DNA of 20,969 bases from Oscillospiraceae bacterium (lineage in GTDB: Bacteria; Bacillota_A; Clostridia; Oscillospirales; Oscillospiraceae), in assembly GCA_017398105.1 (NCBI GenBank), contig JAFQHF010000014.1, positions 1 through 20,969 on the forward strand. The letters are read 5' to 3'. Below, piece after piece: positions 1-6,566 of the stretch. A program made the translations under genes and the position numbers. Each line of letters begins with the position of its first letter. Position 1 is the first letter of the stretch. The notes under the pieces were generated by a model, which saw only the letters and a list, made by a program, of their open reading frames with translations, had not been told where the DNA came from and made no database searches.

Positions 1-74
1 GCCCATTGGTCAAGTGGTTAAGACAGCGGCCTCTCACGCCGTTAACATCGGTTCGAATCCGGTATGGGTCACCA
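1..74 (+). tRNA. tRNA-Glu (anticodon CTC), first base missing
   Basis: The cloverleaf is readable: acceptor 5' strand GCCCAT (the first G lies outside the window) pairs with ATGGGTC before A-CCA, and the anticodon arm has the 7-base loop CTCTCAC, giving anticodon CTC (Glu). The T arm has the TTCGAAT loop, and the genome encodes the CCA end. It is followed after about 90 bases by 5S rRNA, so the two are probably co-transcribed. Confidence 0.93.
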
Positions 75-163
75 AAGAAAGTAAGCTGAACGAGCGGCTG
101 ATAACAGAAATCCGCGGAAGGACAGCTGAATATAGGAAGGGTAAAAAGCTCTTCCACAAACGA

Positions 164-279
164 GTTCGTGTTGATTGTCATGAGGGTCCACCTGTTCCCA
201 TCCCGAACACAGAAGTTAAGCTCATGTGCGCCGACAATACTTGGCGGGTGACTGCCCGGGAAGATAGGTAACGCGAACA
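164..279 (+). rRNA. rrf: 5S ribosomal RNA
   Basis: The conserved 5S core is present (CCCATCCCGAACACAGAAG, then TTAAGCTC and GCGCCGA). Helix I closes between 164-172 (GTTCGTGTT) and 270-278 (AACGCGAAC), with one G-U pair. A length of about 116 nt is normal. A strong intrinsic terminator follows at once. The exact ends are set from helix I and could be off by 1-2 bases. No 23S gene is in view, so whether this is the end of an rRNA operon or a separate tRNA-5S unit cannot be seen. Confidence 0.93.
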
Positions 280-280
280 C

Positions 281-309
281 AAAGCCTCAACCGCAAGGTT
301 GGGGCTTTT
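281..309 (+). terminator. Intrinsic terminator of the 5S gene
   Basis: A 12-bp stem (281-292 with 297-308, one G-U pair) has a GCAA tetraloop and a short T run starting directly after the 5S 3' end. Confidence 0.88.
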
Positions 310-310
310 C

Positions 311-350
311 TCTGCCTGCAAGTGTCCACCGGACACTTGCGGACGGCAGA
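311..350 (+). repeat. Two-part hairpin following the 5S terminator (copy 1)
   Basis: The outer stem TCTGCC/GGCAGA (311-316 with 345-350) encloses a perfect 10-bp inner stem GCAAGTGTCC/GGACACTTGC (318-327 with 331-340) closed by the loop ACC. The same architecture with a different stem sequence recurs at 421-463. Confidence 0.75.
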
Positions 351-391
351 ACAATACTTGGCCTACCCAGGAAGGCGGGTAACGCGAACAC
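350..391 (+). repeat. Second, 3'-only copy of the 5S rRNA gene
   Basis: This stretch matches the last ~45 bases of the 5S gene (ACAATACTTGG, then GGTAACGCGAACAC). The internal segment reads CCTACCCAGGAAGGCG instead of the GCGGGTGACTGCCCGG arm of the intact copy. No 5' half precedes it, so helix I cannot form and it is not a functional 5S. It is again followed by a terminator. Confidence 0.8.
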
Positions 392-395
392 AAAG

Positions 396-421
396 CCTCC
401 TACGAAAGTAGGAGGTTTTTT
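396..421 (+). terminator. Intrinsic terminator after the second 5S tail
   Basis: A perfect 8-bp stem CCTCCTAC/GTAGGAGG (396-403 with 408-415) has a GAAA tetraloop and TTTTTT. It sits at the same distance from the 5S tail as the terminator of the intact copy, but its stem differs in sequence. Confidence 0.85.
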
Positions 422-463
422 CTTGCCTAAAACATGCCACCGGCATGTTTCTGAACGGCAAGA
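421..463 (+). repeat. Two-part hairpin (copy 2)
   Basis: The outer stem TCTTGCC/GGCAAGA (421-427 with 457-463) encloses a perfect inner stem AAACATGCC/GGCATGTTT (430-438 with 442-450) and the same ACC loop as copy 1. The inner stems of the two copies share almost no sequence, yet both pair perfectly. Confidence 0.75.
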
Positions 464-497
464 TACCTAAAGGTACTTCCTCGGCTGCGCCTCGGTC

Positions 498-539
498 GCA
501 ATACTTGGCCTACCCGGGAAGACAGGTAACGTGAGCACG
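498..539 (+). repeat. Third, 3'-only copy of the 5S rRNA gene
   Basis: GCAATACTTGGCCTACCCGG, then GGTAACGTGAGCACG, repeats the 5S 3' end once more. It is more diverged in the helix I strand (GTGAGCAC against GCGAACAC). It is preceded by a GC-rich spacer with the direct repeat CCTCGG, and no terminator follows. It is not a functional 5S. Confidence 0.72.
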
Positions 540-691
540 AAGTTATGACTAGAATCCCAGGTGTTCGTAAAACAGTATGTACGAAACATTACTGATTTAC
601 AACATGTCTCCGGCTGGATTGGTTATAAAATGTCTGCCCTAGGTTTACAACGACGGTACCAACACCATCTAGCTCCAATACAGCCACGAGA

Positions 692-892
692 TCACAAAAA
701 TACCAAGATTTCTACCTTCGTTGCAACTGGTGGATCGATATCCAGCAGCAGGATGAGAGTATCCAGATTCATTTTTTCCAGGAGCAGCTCTTTGGCTTCC
801 CGGTGTTGCTGTCTGTCCATTTGCCCGATATCTGGGAAGTATAGAGCGCAACGGCCTACCAGAATGAGGCTGCGGTTTACTCTGCTAAAACT
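692..892 (-). pseudogene. Unidentified minus-strand coding remnant (C-terminal end)
   Basis: An open frame of about 66 codons without a proper start runs from an in-frame stop near 893-895 down to a TGA at 692-694. It has a natural-looking protein composition (for example ALYFPDIGQMDR and KELLLEKMNLDTLILLLDID). It overlaps the 5' end of the decayed transporter gene on the other strand, so the junction between two unrelated pieces probably lies near 840-870. I do not recognise the family. It may be chance, and I list it only because the composition is more protein-like than the neighbouring frames. Confidence 0.22.
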
Positions 893-1704
893 CTATATCA
901 TTCTGATTGCTGCGCTGGGTGTGTTTATTGTTGCCATTGGCCGCAGAAGCGCTCCATCTGCCATGATGCAAATCCCGGCCAAGCAAAGAAAACTCAGCAG
1001 ACGCACCATGGTTGCCACCGTACTGATTCTCCTGTTCATCCCGCTGACTATTTTTGCCGGTGTGATGTATCTGGGAAATCAGCATTACAACATTACCGCC
1101 TTCCTGGTGCTGATGGAATGTATGCTTCCATTCTTTCTTGTGTTTGAAAGCCGAAAACCCAAAGCAAGGGAGCTTGTGACCATTGCAGTACTGTGTGTCA
1201 TCGGTGTGGCTGGCCGATCTGCGTTCTTCATGCTGCCTCAGTTCAAGCCGGTGCTGGCGCTTGTCATCATCTCCGGTGTGGCCTTCGGCGGTGAGACCGG
1301 CTTTCTGGTGGGTGCGGTCACTATGATGGTATCCAACGTTCTGTTTTCCCAAGGCACCTGGATGCCCTGCAGATGTTCAGCATGGGCTTCATCGGCTTCC
1401 TTGCCGGTGTGCTGTTCCGCAAAGGTCTGCTCCGCCGCAGCCGTGGAAGTCTCGCTACTACGGTGCATTTGCTGCTGTCATCATCTACGGCGGTATCATG
1501 AATCCCGCTGCTGCGCTGATGTACAGTTCACAGAGCATCAACCTGCAAATGCTTATGGCTTACTATGTATCCGGACTTCCTATGGATCTGATTCATGCAG
1601 CCGCTACGGTGATCTTCATCCTCATAGCCGCTGAGCCGATGCTGGAAAAACTGGATCGAATCAAAGTAAAGTATGGCCTGGTAGAGTATCCAGCAGCAAG
1701 GTAA
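864..1704 (+). pseudogene. ECF transporter S component, two frameshifts
   Basis: In three successive frames the sequence encodes one membrane protein of about 280 residues, resembling the substrate-binding S components of energy-coupling-factor vitamin transporters (the family is recalled, not searched). Frame A (864 to about 1366) contains two hydrophobic segments, then LPFFLVFESRKPKARELV and FFMLPQFKPVLALVIISG. Frame B (about 1367-1456) reads QMFSMGFIGFLAGVLFRKG. Frame C (1459-1704) reads YGAFAAVIIYGGIMNPAAAL and ends KLDRIKVKYGLVE. Each step is explained by one missing base: a lost G at about 1369 (TGGCAG now TGCAG) and one base lost at 1454-1459. No clear ribosome binding site precedes ATG 864, and the 5' flank is foreign-looking. 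Sequencing error cannot be excluded, but two hits plus the scrambled upstream region favour a true pseudogene. Confidence 0.75.
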
Positions 1705-1723
1705 GTGTATATACGACTTACAA

Positions 1724-1761
1724 AAACCATCCGGTTCTGCTGTTGCGGGACTGGATGGTTT
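1724..1761. terminator. Hairpin terminator after the ECF pseudogene
   Basis: A long stem (1724-1740 with 1745-1761, about 17 bp including G-U pairs) has a TGTT loop and starts 20 bases after the pseudogene stop. The plus-strand T run is short (TTT). On the minus strand the stem is followed by TTTTTG, so it may work in both directions. Confidence 0.55.
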
Positions 1762-1918
1762 CACGCTTATTGGAAAGTTTCCCAAAACCTCAGAACACAG
1801 AAAATTTCTGTGGCTGCGCGATTCTTTGGAATTGTTGAGAGCATTTCGCTGTCAATTTGATCTTGGATAAGTATGTACATTCTTTCAATAACAGGCGACC
1901 TGCGGCTGCCTAGGGCTA

Positions 1919-1953
1919 TAAAAGCCCAGTTCAGTACAGGACCGAACTGGGCT
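1919..1953 (-). terminator. Terminator downstream of the radical SAM gene
   Basis: A perfect 10-bp stem AGCCCAGTTC/GAACTGGGCT (1923-1932 with 1944-1953) is followed on the minus strand by TTTTA, about 80 bases beyond the stop codon of the minus-strand gene pair. Bases 1762-2031 hold no gene that I can support. Confidence 0.55.
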
Positions 1954-2031
1954 TCTAAAACTATGATGTTTTTTGTGTCTACTATTTCTTGACAGGAGCA
2001 CTTTGCCAGGGGTGACAATAGAATATTATTT

Positions 2032-2868
2032 TTATCTAAATCGTCTGGCATAGCCGCACTTTCGGCAGAGTTCCTCTGCTGCTTTCTTATTGCGGAATCC
2101 ATCGAAGACCGCTTTGGCGCGTGGCGTGTTCAAGATGTATTCCAGGTCATCTGTAAATAGATTGCCCAGTGCAATATCTCCCTCATGATCCAGGCAGCAG
2201 GGCACAACAGTTCCGTCACACAGAATGCCGATCTGATCGCGCAGTCCGTAACAGAATACAGAATCACCGCAATCTTCAGCGCTCAGATCCGGCCAGTCGA
2301 ATTTATCACCATATTCCAGGTATATCCGGTCAGCGATTCGAATGCCTTTGCGTTCCTCTCTCCAGGGTTTCGGGAAATGGGATTCCAGTGTATTCAGAAT
2401 ACTGTCATTGCGGGCATCCAGCCCACCCTGATTCCACAACCGGTAAACCACCAGCTTTGATCCGGCAATGGCTTGTCCGAAGGTAAAGCATTGATGCAGA
2501 TAAGATTCAAAAGGAATTGGAATGTCATTTGCCTCAAAGGCGTGAAGGGATATGTTGATTTTATGCAGGGCAGCTGCTTTGCGCAAAACATCCTGCTGTT
2601 TTGAAAGCAACGTGCCGTTTGTCGTCAGAATGACGCGAAAGCCTGCATCTGCGGCCAGGGCAAGAAATCTTTCCAGATGCGGATGGCATAGGGGTTCACC
2701 CATCAGATGAAAATATAGATAATCAGACCAGGGGCGAAGTTTGGGCAGCAGATAGGAAAATTCCGTTTCGGTCATTACGCGTTGCGGCCGCATGGTTCCC
2801 GGGCAAAAGCTGCAGTGCAGATTGCAGACATTGGATATTTCCAGATAGATCTTACGAAATCGCTTCAT
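2032..2868 (-). CDS. Radical SAM / SPASM-type protein
   Basis: A 278-residue cytosolic iron-sulfur enzyme of the radical SAM superfamily. The SAM-cluster cysteines C15, C19 and C22 lie in NVCNLHCSFC. GEP (57-59) follows the second strand, and TTNGT (82-86) is typical of the barrel. The C-terminal part carries a SPASM/twitch-like set of cysteines: C206, C217, the pair C224-C225 and C268-x2-C271, probably binding an extra 4Fe-4S cluster. SPASM enzymes usually modify peptides or proteins, but no precursor peptide is visible nearby. ATG 2868 is preferred over the GTG 21 bases upstream because AGAGGA lies 9 bases before it and the core begins at once (MKRFRKIYLEISN). It starts 2 bases after the stop of the acetyltransferase-like gene, so the two are translationally coupled. 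The substrate is unknown. Confidence 0.85.
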   Translation of the reverse strand: MKRFRKIYLEISNVCNLHCSFCPGTMRPQRVMTETEFSYLLPKLRPWSDYLYFHLMGEPLCHPHLERFLALAADAGFRVILTTNGTLLSKQQDVLRKAAALHKINISLHAFEANDIPIPFESYLHQCFTFGQAIAGSKLVVYRLWNQGGLDARNDSILNTLESHFPKPWREERKGIRIADRIYLEYGDKFDWPDLSAEDCGDSVFCYGLRDQIGILCDGTVVPCCLDHEGDIALGNLFTDDLEYILNTPRAKAVFDGFRNKKAAEELCRKCGYARRFR

Positions 2869-2870
2869 GC

Positions 2871-4127
2871 TCAGGCATCCTCTCTGCACAGAAGCGCATT
2901 CAGCTTTCGGGAGAAGATATCTTCCAGCTCTGTATGTCGGGGAAAGCGGCTGATATTGATGGACAACAGTCCATTGTAGGATATAATGGCACAGTTATAA
3001 GGGGAACGGACCCGTGGGGTCAGAGTAACTTCGATTTTCTGCACAAACTGCTGCATTTCTTCCGGCAGTGTTACATTTCCCAAATTAGTGACGGTTACAC
3101 TGGAGTTGCTTTCTCCGAAGAATCGGTAAATCAGCCGCATCAGTGCACACTTCATAAACAGTGGTATGATCTGGAAATACCAGGCACCTTGGGTTTTTAC
3201 ATTATAGGCCATAATAGATGCCAATTGTCTGCGGTCAAGCTGGCTGTGCATCTGGCTGGAAAAGCTGTGAAGAAGCTCAGAAAGTGGTCTTTTGTGATCG
3301 CAAGGCTCCATGGTCGGCAGTGCGTAGAGAATAAAGTTACGCAAAGTTTTGCTGGGGAACATGCGCCGCAAATCAATGGGAACCATGATCCGTACAGGCC
3401 GGATTTGCTGATTGCTGTGGAGCTGCTGGATCTCCATGACAGATTCAGCCATTAGGGAACTGATCAGGGTGGTGATGGACACGCCGTACTTGCGCGCGAT
3501 ATCCAGAAGCTGATATGTGGGCAAAGAGAAAACAGAGGTTCGTACCGCATCCCGGATGGAGTTGCCGCCGGGGAGCTGATAGGCATACCGGCTGGGAAGG
3601 TGAAGAGGACTGCCGGATTCATAGTCCAGGTAGGAATCTTCCAGTTCTTTCAGCATGGGAGACTGTTCGATATCCACAAGGGTTTGGGTAACCGGAATAT
3701 GGATTCCGTTTTTCAGACGCAGGTATTCTGCGATCAGTGTTGTGAAAGAAGCAATGGCACCAAAACCATCCGTCAGCGCATGGAAGGCCTCAATGGAGAC
3801 CTGTCTGTCACTGAAGTAGACACGGTAGGCACAATTTCGGATCTCTTCTGTGCGCATGGTCACAAGGCAGCCGGGGTCAGGCTGCACCTGGGGTGGTGTT
3901 TTGGCCGGAACCTGGAAGTAATGAAAAAAACCGGGATGGAAGCCGGCAATGACAGTGGGAAAACGCTTGTAGATCCGGTCAACAGCATTTTGCAGTATGT
4001 CCGGAGAAATGTCTTCCGTAAGCGTCATGGTGAACCGGTAGGTGTTGGTATGGTCTTTGCGGATCAGAGATAGATAGAGAATTGAAGCGTTGTCAATGGC
4101 ATATTTGGAGAAGGTTGTTTTTTTCAT
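2871..4127 (-). CDS. Alcohol acetyltransferase / condensation-domain-like acyltransferase
   Basis: A 418-residue protein with the HxxxDG catalytic motif of the BAHD/condensation/alcohol acetyltransferase (AATase) superfamily: H116-A-L-T-D120-G. H116 would be the base that transfers an acyl group from a thioester to an alcohol or amine. The rest fits the two-lobed fold: an N-terminal lobe with FPTVIAGFHPGFF and a C-terminal lobe with MVPIDLRRMFPSKTLRNF and SSVTVTNLGNVTLP, which resembles the bridging DFG/NxG region of this fold. No signal peptide is seen. ATG 4127 is chosen because GAGG lies 5 bases upstream. The GTG at 4133 has no site. It is the first gene of a two-gene unit with the radical SAM protein. 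That pairing suggests a small acylated or modified metabolite, but no substrate can be read from the sequence. Confidence 0.78.
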   Translation of the reverse strand: MKKTTFSKYAIDNASILYLSLIRKDHTNTYRFTMTLTEDISPDILQNAVDRIYKRFPTVIAGFHPGFFHYFQVPAKTPPQVQPDPGCLVTMRTEEIRNCAYRVYFSDRQVSIEAFHALTDGFGAIASFTTLIAEYLRLKNGIHIPVTQTLVDIEQSPMLKELEDSYLDYESGSPLHLPSRYAYQLPGGNSIRDAVRTSVFSLPTYQLLDIARKYGVSITTLISSLMAESVMEIQQLHSNQQIRPVRIMVPIDLRRMFPSKTLRNFILYALPTMEPCDHKRPLSELLHSFSSQMHSQLDRRQLASIMAYNVKTQGAWYFQIIPLFMKCALMRLIYRFFGESNSSVTVTNLGNVTLPEEMQQFVQKIEVTLTPRVRSPYNCAIISYNGLLSINISRFPRHTELEDIFSRKLNALLCREDA

Positions 4128-4163
4128 AAGCACCTCAGTAATCCGTCATTTCTATTCATTTTT

Positions 4164-4192
4164 AGTATACCATAAATATTTCTGATTTTCAA
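4164..4192 (-). promoter_or_regulatory. Sigma-A promoter of the acetyltransferase/radical SAM unit
   Basis: On the minus strand TTGAAA (4192-4187) is separated by 17 bases from TATACT (4169-4164), about 37 bases before ATG 4127. Its -35 box lies back to back with that of the divergent promoter at 4206. Confidence 0.8.
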
Positions 4193-4205
4193 CGGATTCC
4201 AATTA

Positions 4206-4234
4206 TTTACAGGGGAAAATGCCTGTGATATAAT
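4206..4234 (+). promoter_or_regulatory. Sigma-A promoter of the methyltransferase gene
   Basis: TTTACA (4206-4211), 17 bases, then a perfect TATAAT (4229-4234). Transcription should start near 4241, only about 12 bases before the chosen ATG at 4254. The leader then consists of little more than the AAGGAG site, which rules out the in-frame ATG at 4233. Confidence 0.85.
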
Positions 4235-4253
4235 GCAAAAAAGGAGTGATTCT

Positions 4254-5027
4254 ATGGACAATGTCAATAAAACCCTGTATATTCCGCTGTACGGAAAATC
4301 CTATGTAAGCAAAAAGGGAATTCTTCTGCATGACCCGAAGGCGGAGGAAATCTGGCAGGCAGAGGGCTTTCCGCTGAAGGGCAAATCCAGATCAAAATGG
4401 CTTGCCTACCACATGGGTATGCGCAGCGCAGTTTTTGACGATTGGCTGCGGGAAAAACTGACTGAAATGCCGGATGCCGTTGTGGTACATGCGGGCTGCG
4501 GTATGGACAGTCGTATCGAGCGCGTGATGCATCAGGGACACCTTTGGCTGGATCTGGATTTCACGGAGGTGATTGTGCAGCGCAGACGGTATTATCACCA
4601 GACGGAAGATTACAGAATGCTTGGGTGCGATTTACGGGATATTTCCTGGTTTGCTTCTGTTCCGAAGGGAAGGGCTGTGATCCTTGTTATGGAGGGGGTC
4701 AGTATGTATCTTCCCCGGGCCGATTTGTGTTCACTTCTGGGAAATATGCAGGACAGTTTTGATTCCATGGCAATTCTCATGGATGTGTATACGGAATTTG
4801 GAGCGAAAGCATCCAAATATAAGAATCCGGTCAATGATGTCGGGGTCACCGTGCTTTATGGTATGGATGATCCAACGGTGCTTGGCATTCCTGTTATTCG
4901 GGAGCATGACCTGACACCGGAGAAAATGATTTGCGAGCTTCAGGGCTTTGAGCAGGTATTTTTCAGGCGGATGTTCGCCGGAAGGATGGCGAAAAAAATA
5001 TACCGTCTCTATGAATTTTCAGGTTGA
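4254..5027 (+). CDS. SAM-dependent methyltransferase, leucine carboxyl methyltransferase-like
   Basis: A 257-residue protein resembling the LCMT/Tcmp family of O-methyltransferases (PF04072, from memory). The SAM-binding motif is VVVHAGCGMDSR (around 76-87), followed by LWLDLDF as motif II and ILVMEGVSMYL as a post-motif, all typical of this family. These enzymes often methylate carboxylates or polyketide-type hydroxyls in the cytosol. AGGAG lies 8 bases before ATG 4254. The gene diverges from the acetyltransferase/radical SAM pair across a shared 13-bp promoter core, so the three may serve one modification pathway. That is inference from position only. The MITE-like element begins 58 bases after the stop. 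Confidence 0.82.
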   Translation: MDNVNKTLYIPLYGKSYVSKKGILLHDPKAEEIWQAEGFPLKGKSRSKWLAYHMGMRSAVFDDWLREKLTEMPDAVVVHAGCGMDSRIERVMHQGHLWLDLDFTEVIVQRRRYYHQTEDYRMLGCDLRDISWFASVPKGRAVILVMEGVSMYLPRADLCSLLGNMQDSFDSMAILMDVYTEFGAKASKYKNPVNDVGVTVLYGMDDPTVLGIPVIREHDLTPEKMICELQGFEQVFFRRMFAGRMAKKIYRLYEFSG

Positions 5028-5085
5028 TACGATTGTTTACCGCTGTAAACGGCGTACCATCCGAATGGCACGATAAAATTAAATA

Positions 5086-5256
5086 TGCTTATCGACTTAA
5101 CGCAGCATGGCATCAAGTAGCAGTAGGGCGGCTGCCCTCAGCCCGCCGCAAAATAGAAAAATGGTGCAGCTTGCGGCGGCTTGAGGGCAAGCCGCCCTAC
5201 CGTAGTGCATTTTTACGCTGCCATTTTCCAATTTGATGAGTTAACCCGATAAGCAC
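5086..5256. mobile_element. MITE-like element with terminal inverted repeats and 11-bp direct flanks
   Basis: Terminal inverted repeats TGCTTATCGACTTAAC (5086-5101) and GTTAACCCGATAAGCA (5240-5255) match at 14 of 16 positions. They are flanked by the direct repeat AAAATTAAATA at 5075-5085 and 5257-5267, as expected for a target-site duplication (one extra base, C5256, on the right). Inside is a large imperfect palindrome, 5123-5151 against 5171-5200 (GTAGGGCGGC...GCCGCCCTAC). There is no transposase. The 70-codon frame across it is considered non-coding. Confidence 0.7.
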
Positions 5257-5277
5257 AAAATTAAATATAAATGCAGA

Positions 5278-5305
5278 TTCCCGCAGCTTCAGTCAGCTGC
5301 GGGAA
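5278..5305 (-). terminator. Hairpin terminator of the aldo/keto reductase gene
   Basis: A perfect 11-bp stem TTCCCGCAGCT/AGCTGCGGGAA with a 6-base loop begins 8 bases beyond the TAA of the minus-strand gene. The minus-strand tail is only weakly T-rich. Confidence 0.6.
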
Positions 5306-5313
5306 CTTTGATA

Positions 5314-6402
5314 TCAATGATTTAATTCTGCTTCAGCCATGATCAGAAGCTGCCGGATTTTCAGCTGCTGCGGACACATTTCTTCACACTTTCCGCACCG
5401 GATGCATGCAGAAGCGGAGCTTGCTATGACGGCTCCTTCCTTCTGCTGCCGCTTGGCATTGACGGCAGCAAATATATCGGGGATGGGGATCTCCTGAGGA
5501 CAAACCTCAGTGCAGTAGCGGCAGTTTGTGCAGTCGATCAGTCCCTGATTGCGGAAAATGGCGCAGACTTTGTTTACGGCTTCCTGTTCCTGAGGGTTCA
5601 GTGCCTGGAAGTTCTTCATAAAATGAATATTATCCTCAAGCTGCTCCAGCGTGCTCATACCGGAAAGAACCATACGCACGTTTTCAAATCCGGCAGCAAA
5701 TCGGATGGCATAGCTGGCGTTGGAACCGCCCCCCAGCCGGTCAAAAATCCGCTGTGCCGAATCCGGAAGATTCACAAGGGAACCGCCCTTGACCGGCTCC
5801 ATAACCACGACAGGTTTACCATGTTTCCGGCAAATCTCATAGCATTTCCCGGACTGAACCTTTTCATCCTCGTAATCCACATAATTAAACTGCAGCTGAA
5901 CGAATTCGATCATGGGGTATTCGGATAGAATACTGTCCAAAACAGGGGCGGAATCATGGAAGGAAATACCGATATGCCTGATCTTACCCTCGGTTTTCAA
6001 TTCGAGGGCGGTTTCAAATGCCTTTGCCTGCCGATACTGAGGCATACGGGATTCGCTGAGGGCATGCATCAGGTAGTAATCAAAATATTCCACACCGCAG
6101 GCATCCAGCTGCTGCTGAAACAAGGGGCGGATATCTTCCTGTTTCTCGAAATAGGGGAAAGAGAGTTTGTTGGCCAACAGGTAACGCTCGCGGGGATACC
6201 GGTTTGCAAGGCATTCCCGGATCGCCAGCTCACTTTTTCCGTTAATGTAACCATGTGCCGTATCAAAATAAGAAAAACCGTTTTCCAGAAAGGCATCCAC
6301 CATTTTCTTGGTCTGTTCAATATCTACCTCGTCTCCGATCATCGGAAGCCGCATAAAGCCAAAACCAAAATTTTTTCCGGCAGCAGAGAAAATAGTATCC
6401 AT
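5314..6402 (-). CDS. Aldo/keto reductase with C-terminal 2x[4Fe-4S] ferredoxin domain
   Basis: A 362-residue cytosolic oxidoreductase. The N-terminal TIM-barrel shows the AKR catalytic tetrad D47, Y52, K79 and H113 (FDTAHGY, LANKLS, YYLMH). The barrel ends around residue 270. The C-terminal 75 residues carry two ferredoxin-type cysteine sets, C291/C294/C297/C301 and C333/C336/C339/C343, each ending in CP. This architecture is common in anaerobic Clostridia, where electrons may come from ferredoxin as well as NAD(P)H. The carbonyl substrate is unknown. AAGGAGG lies 8-9 bases before ATG 6402. It appears to be a single-gene unit, divergent from the DMT transporter. A possible -10 box TATACT lies at 6434-6429 on the minus strand, without a convincing -35. 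Confidence 0.9.
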   Translation of the reverse strand: MDTIFSAAGKNFGFGFMRLPMIGDEVDIEQTKKMVDAFLENGFSYFDTAHGYINGKSELAIRECLANRYPRERYLLANKLSFPYFEKQEDIRPLFQQQLDACGVEYFDYYLMHALSESRMPQYRQAKAFETALELKTEGKIRHIGISFHDSAPVLDSILSEYPMIEFVQLQFNYVDYEDEKVQSGKCYEICRKHGKPVVVMEPVKGGSLVNLPDSAQRIFDRLGGGSNASYAIRFAAGFENVRMVLSGMSTLEQLEDNIHFMKNFQALNPQEQEAVNKVCAIFRNQGLIDCTNCRYCTEVCPQEIPIPDIFAAVNAKRQQKEGAVIASSASACIRCGKCEEMCPQQLKIRQLLIMAEAELNH

Positions 6403-6498
6403 AATACAAAACCTCCTTTGTTTTTATCAGTATATCATTTGAATCATAAGGATGCCAGTATAGATAATGACGAAAAATATCATCCTATTTTGTCGGGA

Positions 6499-6527
6499 TT
6501 GACATGGTAAAATCCATGTGATACACT
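6499..6527 (+). promoter_or_regulatory. Promoter of the DMT transporter gene with an embedded dyad
   Basis: A perfect TTGACA (6499-6504), 17 bases, then TACACT (6522-6527). The perfect dyad ACATGG-6-CCATGT (6502-6507 and 6514-6519) fills the spacer and overlaps the -35 box, which is where a repressor would bind. Confidence 0.65.
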
Positions 6528-6566
6528 GAAACGGATCAAAACTGACATCAATAAGAAAGGCGAAGC

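Noticed and set aside
885..1352. A 155-codon minus-strand frame over the transporter pseudogene
   Set aside because: It is very rich in H, Q, N and K with no hydrophobic or domain pattern. It is the mirror of membrane-protein codons on the other strand.
1767..2102. A 111-codon minus-strand frame after the radical SAM gene
   Set aside because: It overlaps the 3' end of the radical SAM gene, has no ribosome binding site and contains the terminator hairpin at 1923-1953.
5024..5236. A 70-codon frame following the methyltransferase
   Set aside because: It is formed by the palindromic MITE-like element and has no ribosome binding site or family resemblance.
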